DNA of 64,000 bases from Sipunculus nudus (Eukaryota; Annelida; Sipuncula; Golfingiida; Sipunculidae): assembly GCA_026874595.1 (NCBI GenBank), contig CM049308.1, positions 81,452,124 to 81,516,123 of the forward strand, written 5' to 3'. This document shows, in pieces, positions 25,441 through 36,829 of this stretch; position 1 is the first letter of the stretch; every line of letters begins with the position of its first letter. Below the pieces are notes generated by a model. That model ran no database searches. It was not told the origin of the DNA and saw only the letters and a list, made by a program, of their open reading frames with translations. The translations under genes were made by a program, and so were the position numbers.

Positions 25441-25869
25441 GTACACATAAATGGCCCCTACTTGAAATAACTTTGAAATTTATTTTCCTAATACAAAATG
25501 CTTTTCAGCTGACTTTTTATTAAAAAGAAATCTGGAATATATGTAAAATTATTACGGATGCATAATGAATGCAAAATTAAAATACAGATATATCTCATTG
25601 ATGACAAATTCTTGAATTAAGTTGAGTAGGGATACCAATAATTTATAATCCACGTACAGTTGTCTTTATATAGCCACAGAGAGCTGAATATCCATGAATA
25701 TCCCATTGCCTGGTATGATGAATAACTTAAATCATAAATCTAATTTTTTTAAAAGCTTTTAAAAAACTTTCTTGTCAATATTAACCAAAGATAACCTGAA
25801 ATCTAAATGTCTAGTGGCATGATGTAATAGATGTTGATAAACTGGTGCCAGGCTAGATGAAACAGCATA
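25441..25869. other. Unique AT-rich sequence, no gene recognised
   Basis: Nothing supported was seen. Confidence 0.5.
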
Positions 25870-27500
25870 ACACAGCTAACATATATGGTAAAATGACTCA
25901 ATTCAATCTCCATAATTCAGCCAAAAATCATTCATGTGGAACCATTAATGAAAATTATTATAAGAATTATTGTAGGGATTATTCTTGTAAAATAGTTAAC
26001 AAACTGGCTTCAGTGGCATCAGTCGAAAAACGTTTCACAGGTTTAAAACTCATATAGGAAAATACAGCAAAATGGCTAAGTTAAGCTTCCCATAACTCAG
26101 CCAAAAATCACTGAACCAAAACCATTTGAACAAACTTGAATAATCAACATCTGAGGATAATTAATGTGTTAGATTTAAGAATTTGGCCAAGTGGTTTTTG
26201 AGAAGAAGATCTTTGTAGCCACTGAGCTAAAATGGGCTGTTATGGCATATGACTAAATTCAGCTTCCCATAACTTATCCAAAAGTCACTGAAAAGTGACA
26301 CAAACTTCAGAAAGCACTACCCTAGGATCATTTCTTTGCGATATTAAACATTTTGGCCATATGGTTTCAGAGAAGAAGTTTTTTGTAGCCCACAGTGTGA
26401 TACAGGCACTGATGACCCTGTACAAAAAAGGCCCATGCAGGTGGCGCCACCAATACCTCAATTTCAGATATGACCTATGTGACCAACATTGGCATAAAAT
26501 TTGGTGATGATAGCTCCAGCTGTTTCTGAGATTTAAATTTTAATATGCTTTTTTGCACAATTAACAAAGTTCAACCTCCTGTAACCTGGCCAAAAATCTC
26601 CGAACCAGAACCATTCCAACAAATTTGAGAAAGATTGTTCCAGGGATCATTTCTGTGAAATATTGGACAATTTGGCTGGGCAGTTTCGGAGAAGAAGATT
26701 TTTAAAACTTTTTTAGCTTTTTCCCTATAAAATCTAAGAAAATGCAGTTAGAAAAAAAAAAATAAACAAAATCTGATATAGTTTTTTGGATGACACATTA
26801 TTTGCAAAAAATTTGGTGATGCTAGCTCCTGCCGTTTTTGAGATAGCTATGGTTAACGTACAGACGACGCACGACGCACAACACACGACGGACGACGCTG
26901 CACCATCGTATAAGCTCACAGGTTTGGTAACAATTTGGCCATATGGTTTAGAGAAGAAGTTTTTTTGTAGCCGTCAGTATGATACGGGCACTGATGACCC
27001 CTGTACAAAAAAAGCCGATGCAGGTGGTGCCACCAATACCTCAGTATCAGATATGACTCATGTGACCAAGCTTGGCATAAAATTTGATGATGATATATAG
27101 CTCCAGCTGTTTCTGAGATTGTAATTTTAGTATGCTTTTTTGGACAGATGACTAAGTTCAACTTCCTGTAACCTGGCCAAAAATCACTTAACTTAAACCA
27201 TTTGAACAAATTTGAAAGAGATTATTCCAGAAATGATTTCTGTGAAATATTGGACAATTTAGCTGAACAATTTCGGAGCAGAAGATTTTTAAAGCTTTTT
27301 TAGCTTTTTCCCTATAAAATCTATGAAAATGCGGTTAGCAAAAATAAGCAAAATCCAAGAGTGTTTATATGACTAATTTTTGCATAAAATTTTGTGATGC
27401 TAACTCTTGCCATTTTCAAGATAGTATGGGTTAATGTACAGATGACGGATGACAGACGACGGATGAAGCCACTCCCTCACATAAGCTCACAGGTTTGCTA
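25870..27500 (+). mobile_element. Modular element with CATAAGCTCACAGG 3' ends and about 560-bp modules
   Basis: Landmarks CCTGGCCAAAAATC, GTTTCAGAGAAGAAG, GATTTTTAAA and TAGCTTTTTCCCTATAAAAT recur in two full modules of about 560 bp (about 26370-26935 and 26935-27497). Shorter upstream half-modules start near 25880, 26075 and 26250. Both full modules end in an ACGACG-rich tract followed by ATAAGCTCACAGGTTTG (about 26910-26926 and 27480-27496). One GGTGGCGCCACC palindrome lies at 26440-26451, decayed to GGTGGTGCCACC in the second module. A 5' terminus was not fixed. Confidence 0.7.
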
Positions 27501-27815
27501 AAAATATGTTCAAATACCATGTTGAATGAATGAACAGTTAAAAAATATTATGTATACAATCAGAAAGTACACTGTACCAGGTTTAAAATAATATATGCTT
27601 CATTGGGTCAAACTGAATGTAAAACAATAATTGGAATAATTGTAGATATAGGGGTTTTGCCATGGGTTTAACTGTATGACTTGAATCATATTGTAGGTTA
27701 AATTTACATATGCTGGTGCTATGAGCACAATAAACCTGTGATCTGTGGAGCTAGAATTGTTACAGAACACAAGTGCAAAATAACCCTATCATCCACTGCT
27801 GAAATATATGTAGAA
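27501..27815. other. Unique spacer
   Basis: No gene and no repeat structure were seen. Confidence 0.5.
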
Positions 27816-27959
27816 ACTAGACATTTCTTGGCACCGCAGGTGCCAGAGTATCCCCAGACATAGTAGGCCCCCCTCCTACAAGAACAGACCCCCATTTTTA
27901 GCAGCATATACTGACACTTGGCATATTTATTGTTTATTCCATCTAACGATCCACAATCT

Positions 27960-30680
27960 TGTTGAAGATGTTGGTCCTGTGACCTTGATCTTTTTAAAGA
28001 TGTGTCCTGTGACCTTGACCTTTGATCTCATAACCCCAAAATCAATTTGGGTCTTGCTTTTCCAATGGGACATATGCAAGTCAAGTTTGAAATCTATACA
28101 TCAATAAAGCAGGAATTATCATCCAGAACTTATTTTTGGACAGATGGCTCCTGTGACCTTCACCTTTGACCTTGTGACCTCAAAATTGATAGGGTTCTTC
28201 CTCTCTTGGCAGGAGAACTATATGTGCAAGATGAAAGATATGAGATGAAATGTTTGGCTGAAAATGCATCCACATCTTTTTAAAGATGTGTCCTGTGACC
28301 TTGACCTTTGACCTCATGACCCCAAAATCAATTTTGGTCTTACTTTTCCAATGGGACATATACAAGTCAAGTTTGAAATCCATACATCAATAAAAGCAGG
28401 AATTATCATCCAGAAACTTATTTTTGGACATATGGCTCCTGTGACCTTCATCTTTGACCTTGTGACCTCAAAACTGATAGGGATCTTCCACTCTTGGCAG
28501 GTGAACTATATGTGCAAGAGGAAAGATCTGGGATGAATTGTTTGGCTGAAAATGCATCCACAATCTTTTTAAAGAGGTTTCCTGTGACCTTGACCTTTGA
28601 CCTCATGACCCCAAAATCAATTTGGGTCTTGCTTTTCTAATGGGTAAATAACAAAGCCAAGTTTGAAATCCATACATCAGTAAAAGAAGGAATTATCATC
28701 CAGAAACTAATTTTTGGACAGAAGGCTCCTGTGACCTTCACCTTTGACCTTGTGACCTCAAAACTGTTAGGGTTCTTCCTCTCTTGGCAGGTGAACTATA
28801 TGTGCAAGAGGAAAGACCTGAGATGAAATGTTCGGCTGAAAATGCATCCACATCTTTTTAAAGATGTGACCTTGACCTTTGACCTCATGACCCCAAAATC
28901 AATTTGGGTCTTGCTTTTCCAATGGGACATATATAAGTCAAGTTTGAAATCCATACATCAATAAAAGCAGGAATTATCATCCAGAAACTAATTTTTGGAC
29001 ATATGGCTCCTGTGACCTTCACCTTTGACCTTGTGACCTCAAAATTAATAGGGGTCTTCCACTCTTGGCAGGTGAACTATATGTGCAAGATGAAAGATCT
29101 GAGATGAATTGTTTGGCTGAAAATGCATCCACAATCTTTTTATAGAGGTTTCCTGTGACCTTGACCTTTGACCTCATGACCCCAAATTCAATTCCGGTCT
29201 TGCTTTTCCAATGGGTCAAATACAAGTCAAGTTTGAAATCCAAACATCAATAAAAGAAGGAATTATCATCCAGAAACTAATTTTTGGACAGATGGCTCCT
29301 GTGACCTTCACCTTTGACCCTTGTGACCTCAAAATTGATAGGGTTCTTCCTCTCTTGGCAGGTGAACCATATGTGCAAGATGAAAGATCTGAGATGAAAT
29401 GTTTGGCTGAAAATGCATCCACATCTTTTTAAAGATGTGTCCTGTGACCTTGACCTTTGACCTCATGACCCCAAAATCAATTTGGGTCTTGCTTTTCCAA
29501 TGGAACATATATAAGTCAAGTTTGAAATCCAGCAATCAATAAAAGCAGGAATTATCATCCAGAAACTAATTTTTGGACATATGGCTCCTGTGACCTTCAC
29601 CTTTGACCTTGTGACCTCAAAATTGATAGGGGTCTTCCACTCTTGGCAGGTGAACTATATGTGCAAGATGAAAGATCTGAGATGAATTGTATGGCAGAAA
29701 ATGCATCCACAATCTTTTTAAAGATGTGTCCTGTGACCTTGACCTTTGACCTCATGACCCGAAATTCAATTCCGGTTTTGCATTTCCAATGGGTCAAATA
29801 CAAGTATAGTTTGAAATCCATACATCAATAAAAGAAGGAATTATCATCCAGAAACTAATTTTTGGACAGATGGCTCCTGTGACCTTCACCTTTGACCTTG
29901 TGACCTCAAAATTGATAGGGGTCTTCCTCTATTGGCAGATGACTTATATGTGCAAGATGAAAGGTCTGAGATGAAATGTTTGGCTGAAAATGCATCCACA
30001 TCTTTTTAAAGATGTGTCCTGTGACCTTGACCTTTGACCTCATGACCCCAAAATCAATTTGGGTCTTGCTTTTCCAATGGGACATATATAAGTCAAGTTT
30101 GAAATCCATACATCAATAAAAGCAGGAATTATCATCCAGAAACTAATTTTTGGACAGATGGCTCCTGTGACCTTCACCTTTGACCTTGTGACCTCAAAAT
30201 TGATAGGGGTCTTCCACTCTTGGCAGGTGAACTATATGTGCAAGATGAAAGATCTGAGATGAATTGTATGGCTGAAAATGCATCCACAATCTTTTTAAAG
30301 AGGTTTCCTGTGACCTTGACCTTTGACCTCATAACCCCAAAATCAATTTTGGTCTTGCTTTTTCAATGGGACATATATAAGTCCATTTTGAAATCATTAC
30401 ATCAATAAAAGCAGGAATTATCATCCAGAAACTAATTTTTGGACAGATAGCTCCTGTGGCCTTGACCTTTGACCTTGTGACCCCAACATTTATATGGATC
30501 ATCCATTATTGGCAAGTGAGCTATATATTCAAGATAGGAGACCTGGGATGAAAGTTTGGCTTAAAATGCATCCACAGTATCTTTTAAAATGCCAGTCCAG
30601 TGACCTTGACCTTTGACCTCATGACCCTAGAACCTATAGGGTTCTTACTTTAGTGGTGGGCCATACATAAGTCATGTTTG
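27960..30680. repeat. 288-bp tandem array, about 9 units, with dimeric alternation
   Basis: The TCCTGTGACCTTGACC landmark or its equivalent stands near 28005, 28291, 28580, 28867, 29151, 29440, 29729, 30017, 30305 and 30596, 284-289 bp apart. Two subtypes mostly alternate: CATCTTTTTAAAGATGTGTC and CAATCTTTTTAAAGAGGTTT. This gives a dimer period of about 577 bp; the 29729 unit looks like a hybrid. Open frames of 60-75 codons on either strand recur with the unit and are not genes. The first and last units are most diverged, as is usual for array edges. Confidence 0.95.
28296..28314 (-). promoter_or_regulatory. Clustered nuclear-receptor half-sites (representative of the array)
   Basis: TGACCTTGACCTTTGACCT read on the minus strand contains AGGTCA-A-AGGTCA, the DR1 consensus used by HNF4, RXR heterodimers and COUP-TF. 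It is followed by TCAAGGTCA, the extended half-site of ERR/NR5A receptors. The same motif recurs in most units of the array. Each unit also has TGACCTTGTGACCT (for example 28167-28180), a DR2. The match to the consensus is visible; binding or function is not shown. Confidence 0.35.
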
Positions 30681-31218
30681 AAATCCATATGGCTATCAAC
30701 ACTGGAGATATCATAAGAGGTGTGTGATTTTCACCATATATGGCAATATTCAAGGTCAAGGCCACTATCATAGGAAAGGTCATGACCCCAATTTAAATAA
30801 GCATCATCCCATAACCCATACCTATGTATATGCATAATATAAAAGAAATCTGTCCGTTAGTTTTTGACTTATAATGCTCACAGTGCTGTAAGGTGGCAAT
30901 TTAGGGGGTATTAAACGGCACGAAAACAAGTAAAGAATAATAGGTGGCGCCACCAGTTTCTGGAACATGACAACCCTATCCATGATATTCCATCAACTTG
31001 ATTTTGGGATAAATCCATGCAAGATTTCTTGAGATATTAAAGAATTTGTGTGATTTTCCCCAAAATTGGACCTATTCAAGGTCAAGGACACTCTCCTAGT
31101 AAAGGTCATGACCTCATTTTAAATAGGCGTCGTCCTCTTACCCATATCTATATATATACCAAGTTTGGTAAAGTTCCGTGAAATATTTTTTGGGTTATCG
31201 CGCCAACAAGATTCATAT

Positions 31219-31237
31219 GCGGCGGCGGCGGCGGCGG
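31219..31237. repeat. GCG trinucleotide run
   Basis: About six GCG repeats just before the 3' hairpin of the 27816-31290 element. The equivalent place in the second copy (about 63965-63995) is an interrupted GGC/GCA-rich tract, so the run has expanded or decayed between copies. Confidence 0.9.
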
Positions 31238-31255
31238 GACCGGTATGAAAACATA

Positions 31256-31282
31256 GTATCCCCCGACTTTGTCTGGGGATAC
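31256..31282 (+). other. 3' terminal hairpin of the element
   Basis: GTATCCCC (31256-31263) pairs with GGGGATAC (31275-31282). GAC/GTC extend the stem around a TTT loop, with one C/T mismatch. Helentron-type elements carry such a 3' hairpin. Confidence 0.75.
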
Positions 31283-31290
31283 AATAATGT

Positions 31291-31919
31291 ACACTCATGG
31301 AAGGCTCCAACCAGACTCCTGAAGAAATATACAAAATTTATAACAAGACTCGGACTGTAGTCTGAGATTATAGATATAAGCCATTTCACGCATTTCTCAT
31401 ACATAAATAAGCAAAGTCTGAATAATTGGGCCTCAAAGCCTGACCTTTAATATAAATTTGCAGTTTCTAGGGCCGAATAAAAGCCCAGCTAAGAAAGAAT
31501 TGTGTGTATAATACGAGGTGCAAAAGGAAACAAATCATCGAAACTGGAAAAATATATCGAAAACAATAATGGTATGTGTATCGTGTGCGATGAGCCATAG
31601 CTGGAATTAGCTGGAAGGGATTGGGAGGTTTTTAGCTGTACCATGGTGACTGAGCAACTGGCGTGTTTCCACCTTTCCTAGTGGCTGAAGTAGTAAAGAT
31701 CAGTAAAGCATGACGCAACCCCCCTCCCGCAGACGGATTCACCATGTTTGACTAAAGACAATATCCTGCCTTAATTACAACTTTTCAGCTGAAAATATAG
31801 GAAAAGTATAGGAGAGTTCACTGCACAACTGCTGTTTGTATGGAAAATTTACATGACCATCTATCCTCAAAGAAGATTTTAACAGGTCTGTTTTATTGGT
31901 TTAGATTGCTGCATGTGTA
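31291..31919. other. Unique sequence, no gene recognised
   Basis: No supported feature was seen in this stretch. Confidence 0.5.
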
Positions 31920-32080
31920 TGACTGCATCACTTCTCTTACCAAACTGTATGCAAAATTTCGGGTCTATAGCTATGATACATTTGATTTGTTCCCTCTTAA
32001 TGTTCATAGAGGCAGATAGGCAGGCAGACAACAGGTCATAACCAATGCTTAAATGACTTACAGTGAGCTGTGCTTAAAAA
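31920..32080 (+). mobile_element. 3' end fragment of hairpin-ended element
   Basis: GATAGGCAGGCAGACAACAG is followed by ATGACTTACAGTGAGCTGTG and then CTTAAAAA. These are the microsatellite remnant and the diverged 3' hairpin end shared with 36107, 39741, 45701 and 49084. Only the 3' part is recognisable. Confidence 0.55.
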
Positions 32081-32643
32081 TAGAGAAAATACAATTACCT
32101 ACTTTCTGGTTTCCACTGAGATCTCAATTTGATCTATCTTGTTGATAATTAAGATGTTTTAGTACTGATGGTTTTAAATGTACCCTAACTATCAGATAAA
32201 TTGGTCATGAGGTAAAAGACCAATTGTTGCAGGTATGCAACTTAAGTTGAGCTTAAAATAATGAAGTAGTCAAATAATGTAAATCAGGAGATACCTGACC
32301 CAATCAAAACGAAGACTGGTAGACTTTATGTGAATTACATATTGTGGTTCCCTTGACATCTCTGAGGGTACTTCTAATTAGTTTTCTCATGATGTGTCTG
32401 GCAAATGTTTCTTCATGTAAAGCAAGAAGTATACATAACTAATTTGCTGACAAATGTGGATACCTCATACACCAAAATGCAGTAAAAGCCAAACATCAAT
32501 GTACATTATATATCAGGCTTTACAGCTGTGGCACGAAATACAGTCTCTCTTATTTTATTCAAGCTTATTTTTTTCTCTTTCTTCTTTCTGGGGCACTGAT
32601 ACACATGTGCTTGTATGTTATTTTAATACTTTCACTTGCTGAA
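32081..32643. other. Unique sequence, no gene recognised
   Basis: Nothing supported was seen. Confidence 0.5.
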
Positions 32644-32648
32644 GGAAT

Positions 32649-32865
32649 CAGAGGCAGAATCAGGATTTTGGAAAAAAAAGGTCCAATCCATGAAGACTGT
32701 TGAGAAATCCTTAAGAAAAAGGTCCTCTGGCCTGGAAAAAAAGGGGTGGGGGGGGGGGGGGGTCCAGGCCAAAAAAAATTGGTTCAAATCCCTCAATAAA
32801 AGCTTGCAAAAGCTCAGATGGACCATAGTCCCCCCCCCCCCCCACCCCACCTCAAACCGCCACTG
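32649..32865. mobile_element. 217-bp MITE with long G and C tracts
   Basis: The left end CAGAGGCAGAATCAGG is a decayed inverted match of the right end CCTCAAACCGCCACTG. The CAGTGGCGG-type terminus is common in marine invertebrate MITEs. GGAAT directly flanks both sides (32644-32648 and 32866-32870), a candidate 5-bp target duplication. A G-tract near 32745-32761 and a C-tract near 32830-32843 lie about 70 bp apart and can pair. Open frames of equal length on both strands come from these homopolymers. Confidence 0.6.
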
Positions 32866-32870
32866 GGAAT

Positions 32871-33889
32871 CGCTGAGGTTAGGAAACAACAGTTCACGCA
32901 CATGATGTCACTTAAATTAAACATGACGTGAAAGAAGGGGTTTATGGCTGATCTGGCAAAAACAGATTTGCTTCACATTTTATTGTTGTGTGAAGGATCA
33001 ATTTGCACTGAAAATGGTTTGGTGATAACAGATATAATACACATTTGACGAAGTGTGAAAGCTCAATTTGTACTGATTTGCCATGTAAAGGAGATTTAAT
33101 CCAGGCAAACTCCAACTTTGTATCTTATCTTTTACAAATACTTGTCTCATCTTTAAATAAAACCTAGAAATATACTCAATTAAACAGTGATATCTGGATC
33201 TCTCCATCACATAGCATTCCATTCAATAGCAGAATCCAATGTGTGTGCATATTTTTTCATGATTAATTTTGTATAACTAACCTGGTATAAAAATTTCTAG
33301 TTGATAGGTTACAGGAGATTTTCTGGCAATTGGCCAAGTAGTTAATGTCTGTGTGTGATTGGACTGGAGTTTTCTTGCCTGTTTCTAAAGGTTAAACAGA
33401 TTATCTTTAGACATCAGATATCATAATAGGCCCCTTCAATTTACAGTAATACCCAGTCAATCATCATATATACTTATAAAGAATCATATCTTATACTTAA
33501 TATTGACAGAGCAGATGCATATAAAAAGAGACTTTGAAAGAAATTTTTATTTAGTTTATAAGTTATATTGTTCACATTGTTTTTTGTAGCTGTGATGGGC
33601 AGGTAAACTGCAAAAATACAGGACAGGGGTTACAGATAGCACCACCATAGATTAAAGATTCCCCGAACAATCAAACTTTCTTGAAAGCCTGATGCTTTGC
33701 ATGACCTAAGGAAATATGGAATCATTCACGATGAAGGTCATTCTGGTAGCAAAAGTCAATGACCCCATTCTTAGTCTCGACAAAGACTGAAGTTAATGTA
33801 ATCAAATGCCAGATCCCATGAAAACTCCATTCTATACGGAATGTGTTATCTTGCCTAGATTTATGCACATGTAGCCAGTAATATATCAG
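32871..33889. other. Unique sequence, no gene recognised
   Basis: Apart from a short GCACCACCATAG remnant near 33637 of the GGTGGCGCCACC class, nothing was seen. Confidence 0.5.
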
Positions 33890-34451
33890 AACAAGGGACC
33901 TATGGGTCATGGCGCTCAGCTGTTATATAAGATAATAAAATATGATTTTGAAATGAGGCACATGCTGGTTTTGTGTGGAAATAAATATAAGCTGTATTAT
34001 GAGTTGTTAGTGTTAAGCTTATGTATGATTTTGATAGTTTCTTTGGAGACAGGGAAGAGATTGATTTTATTTATTTTATTAACAAATGGAGTGCCACTGT
34101 CATACAGATTTTGACTTGGCCATATAACTGATAAGCAGCACATATAAGATAAAGAGTTTAACTATTTATTAAAATTTAATAACAAATATTGTGCCAAACA
34201 TAATTTTTATTAAAAATAATAAGAGAATCATATGATTTTTTTAATAAAATATAACTGAAATGATTATTAAAATAATATTATAGAATATATTCATGAATGC
34301 ATTTATGAATACATTTTGAAAGTATTTGCACTGGTATTCAAATACTTTCATTTTTACCTGAATTCCCATTCTTATGCAAGAAATTTTACAATGGCGTGTC
34401 TGGTATTTATTCAGTTTTAGCCAAACAATGATGTTGAGAATCCAGAACATA
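33890..34451 (+). mobile_element. 5' arm of hairpin-ended element (paralogue of 46454-47068)
   Basis: It starts AACAAGGGACCTATGGGTCA, with GCTCAGCTG as the 5' subterminal repeat. It is alignable almost throughout with 46454-47068; the latter has about 48 extra bases near 46961-47010. The arm stops at CCAGAACATA where another element begins, while the paralogue continues past this point. The 60-75 codon frames are not conserved in a way that suggests coding. Confidence 0.75.
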
Positions 34452-36107
34452 AACAAAGGACCCATGGGTCACGACAACCAGCTTAAGTCTGAAATTTTTG
34501 CAAACGCAAAATATAAAAAATATTCTATTGTAATGTTTTTTATTTATGTAAGCATATGAGAAGCTAAGAGGAAAGGGCCCTACTACTTGGTTATAGTAAA
34601 GTTCTCAATATATGATTGCAAACTAATACTCTGACAAGACTGTCATGAAGAAAAACAGTAAAAGTTTTGAGATACTGTGATGCATATGAAAACTTTGCAG
34701 ATGGACAGGCAAGTGGACAGAATGGACTAATACCTTCATTTCACTTTCAAGGGAATAATGCATTTAAGTTTATATATAACAACATGGCATCTACAAAATT
34801 ATTCCTTTAATCCCTATTAAAACGTTTTGCACATTGGAGTTTTCAGTACATGATTAATTTTATTCACCGAAATAAAATAAAAGATTCAGTACATTTGATA
34901 AAATAAAAACATCTTTTCAAATAAAGTATACACACTGTTGGTTGAATGAGGGACAAACAATATAATTATGCTAATTACAATCTCAGCTATAATTAATTAC
35001 TGGAATTAATAATCAATTTCACACCTGGTGAAGTTTTACTCTTCTGAAGTAAAGCATTACTTATCTGATGAACATCCACACTTTCATAGCAATACATCAC
35101 TTTGTGGACACAATTAAATGTGCACTTTAATCATTGTCACACTGGTGGTACAATACAAAATCTAAAATGTAGCATGTCCAAGAATAAAATAAAATACAGA
35201 AAATTATAACATTCATCTAGTTTATGCAACAGCTGGGAGGGGGGGGGTGAGTGCAGGGCAGAGGGGAAGCCTGCTAGTAGTGGCCAAGCTGGGCCAAGGC
35301 AAGCTGCCTGGGGTGGGTTACATTATGCAAGTGAAGGCTGTACTACAAGGTGGGCCAGATGTAAACAACACTTGACATGGTGTATGAAAACTTGAATAAA
35401 AGCTACTCTTTTCAAACAATTTCTTTGAAATTTCAGATTTAAAAGATTAAATCCTTATGTATATATGCTGTGAAAATAAAATCAACAGTACTTACAGGGA
35501 AAAAAACGTGCCACTGCCAAATTTGGACAAAATTTAAGGTATTGATTTTTTATTTATGCTAATAACTTGAACAAATTGCAAAATTCAGATCTAATTTTGG
35601 GTAAACAATTGAATCTTGATTAAATAAAGTTATATTCCTGAAAAAAAGTCTCCAGCTTCAGCAATTCTCATGTTAAGTGAGCAAATATATTTCCTGATTT
35701 TTAAAAAATTGCATTATATTTGGGCCTATAACTTCAAAATAATACCCAATACTGACCTAATTTTTGGTATGTGCACAGAAAATGTATAGAAGAATATGAA
35801 TACTAAATTTGATCAAAAACAGATTAGTGGTTTTGATATTAGGCAGCCTTGAAGTGTAACAATGGCTTTTTTATGGAAAACGGAGGTTTTTCCTTAATAT
35901 CTTGAAGGAACGAAGTTCTAATGACCCAATTTTTGGTATGGTAGGAGATTTTGGGGACATCTAATGGTATGCAGAATTTTGGATTTGTAGGTCCAACAGT
36001 TTTAAAACGTGCCCTGTTAACGGACGGACGGCCGGCCGGACGGAGGGACAACGGACAAAGGACCACGACTATAGCTCAGATGACTTATAGTCAGCTGAGC
36101 TAAAAAA
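34452..36107 (+). mobile_element. Hairpin-ended element, near full length (1.66 kb)
   Basis: The 5' end is AACAAAGGACCCATGGGTCA, with the GACCCATGGGTC palindrome. Its left arm (34452-35290) is homologous to 61024-62130. The 'TTTAAGG' core follows (about 35455-36000), then GACGGACGGCCGGCCGGACG and the 3' hairpin ATAGCTCAGATGACTTATAG/TCAGCTGAGCT with AAAAAA to 36107. It sits inside or directly against the 33890-34451 arm, so it is younger than that copy. Confidence 0.75.
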
Positions 36108-36794
36108 CTGTTTATTTATTAACCCTGCATGGAGCGCGGGTTATTGTTTTCACTTGATTCTGGGTGTGTGTGTATGTATGTCTGGACGATATCTGGAGAC
36201 GGTATTACAAATGTTATTGAAATTAATCATATAGGCTGGTGTTGTGAAACTGTTGATGAAGTTCAATTTTGGTGTAAATCCTAGCGTAAATAACCCCAGA
36301 ATGAGTGTTTTATGGGGTTTAAAACTTGCACTTGTTGCATGTGACCATAAAGCCATCTGTTGAGCAAGATTCATTACATCACAGGTGACAATGACATCAA
36401 GCCATGTGCTGTTTCCCTGAAAGGTGTGTCAGACACCTGGGGGGGGGGGCGCATTGTTGTTGTTCATTATTTTTAAAGTCAAGTACAGCAATACCACAAT
36501 GTCCAGGGCATTTTCCAAAATATGCAGTTAAAATGTTCCAAGGAATCACAAAGGGTTTATTAAAATTCCATATCACTATCTTCCACACAGGGTCTGCGTC
36601 CCAATATTGGACGTTTTTTTTAATTTTGAGTTGTTTTGCTTGCAAGGATTGTCTGTGGTGACTGCATTGCAATAACAATGAAACCATATTTCCCCTATCT
36701 CTGGTCTTGGGATTCTATGACCCCTGCAAAATGGTTCTGATTACTAAATCATAAAATTTCAGACAAATGACATTTTCTATATCCACAGTACTTT

Positions 36795-36829
<35 letters not shown>

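Larger units (their letters stand above)
27816..31290 (+). mobile_element. 3.5-kb hairpin-ended element with 13-bp subterminal inverted repeats
   Basis: GTATCCCCAGACA at 27848-27860 is perfectly inverted as TGTCTGGGGATAC at 31270-31282. The left arm also has the hairpin TGGCACC-GCA-GGTGCCA. The right end is a hairpin of 11 pairs with one mismatch (31256-31282). Between them lie the 288-bp array (27960-30680) and a unique right arm (30690-31250) with a GCG run. The architecture is that of pearl/HINE-type elements. The right arm matches 63430-64000, so a second copy runs off the window. No coding capacity was seen. Confidence 0.7.

Noticed and set aside
28180..30408. Many 60-75 codon frames on both strands, similar to each other
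   Set aside because: They recur with the 288-bp unit on both strands and break freely between units, so they are shadows of the array.
31219..31237. GCG run as part of a promoter CpG island
   Set aside because: It sits at a fixed place before the 3' hairpin of a repeat, and the other copy has a similar GC-rich tract there.
32780..32792. GGTTCAAATCC resembling a tRNA box B
   Set aside because: No box A lies at the right distance, and the surrounding sequence is the G/C-tract MITE.
32632..32905. 89-codon frames of equal length on opposite strands
   Set aside because: They arise from G and C homopolymers in a MITE; no coding signal.
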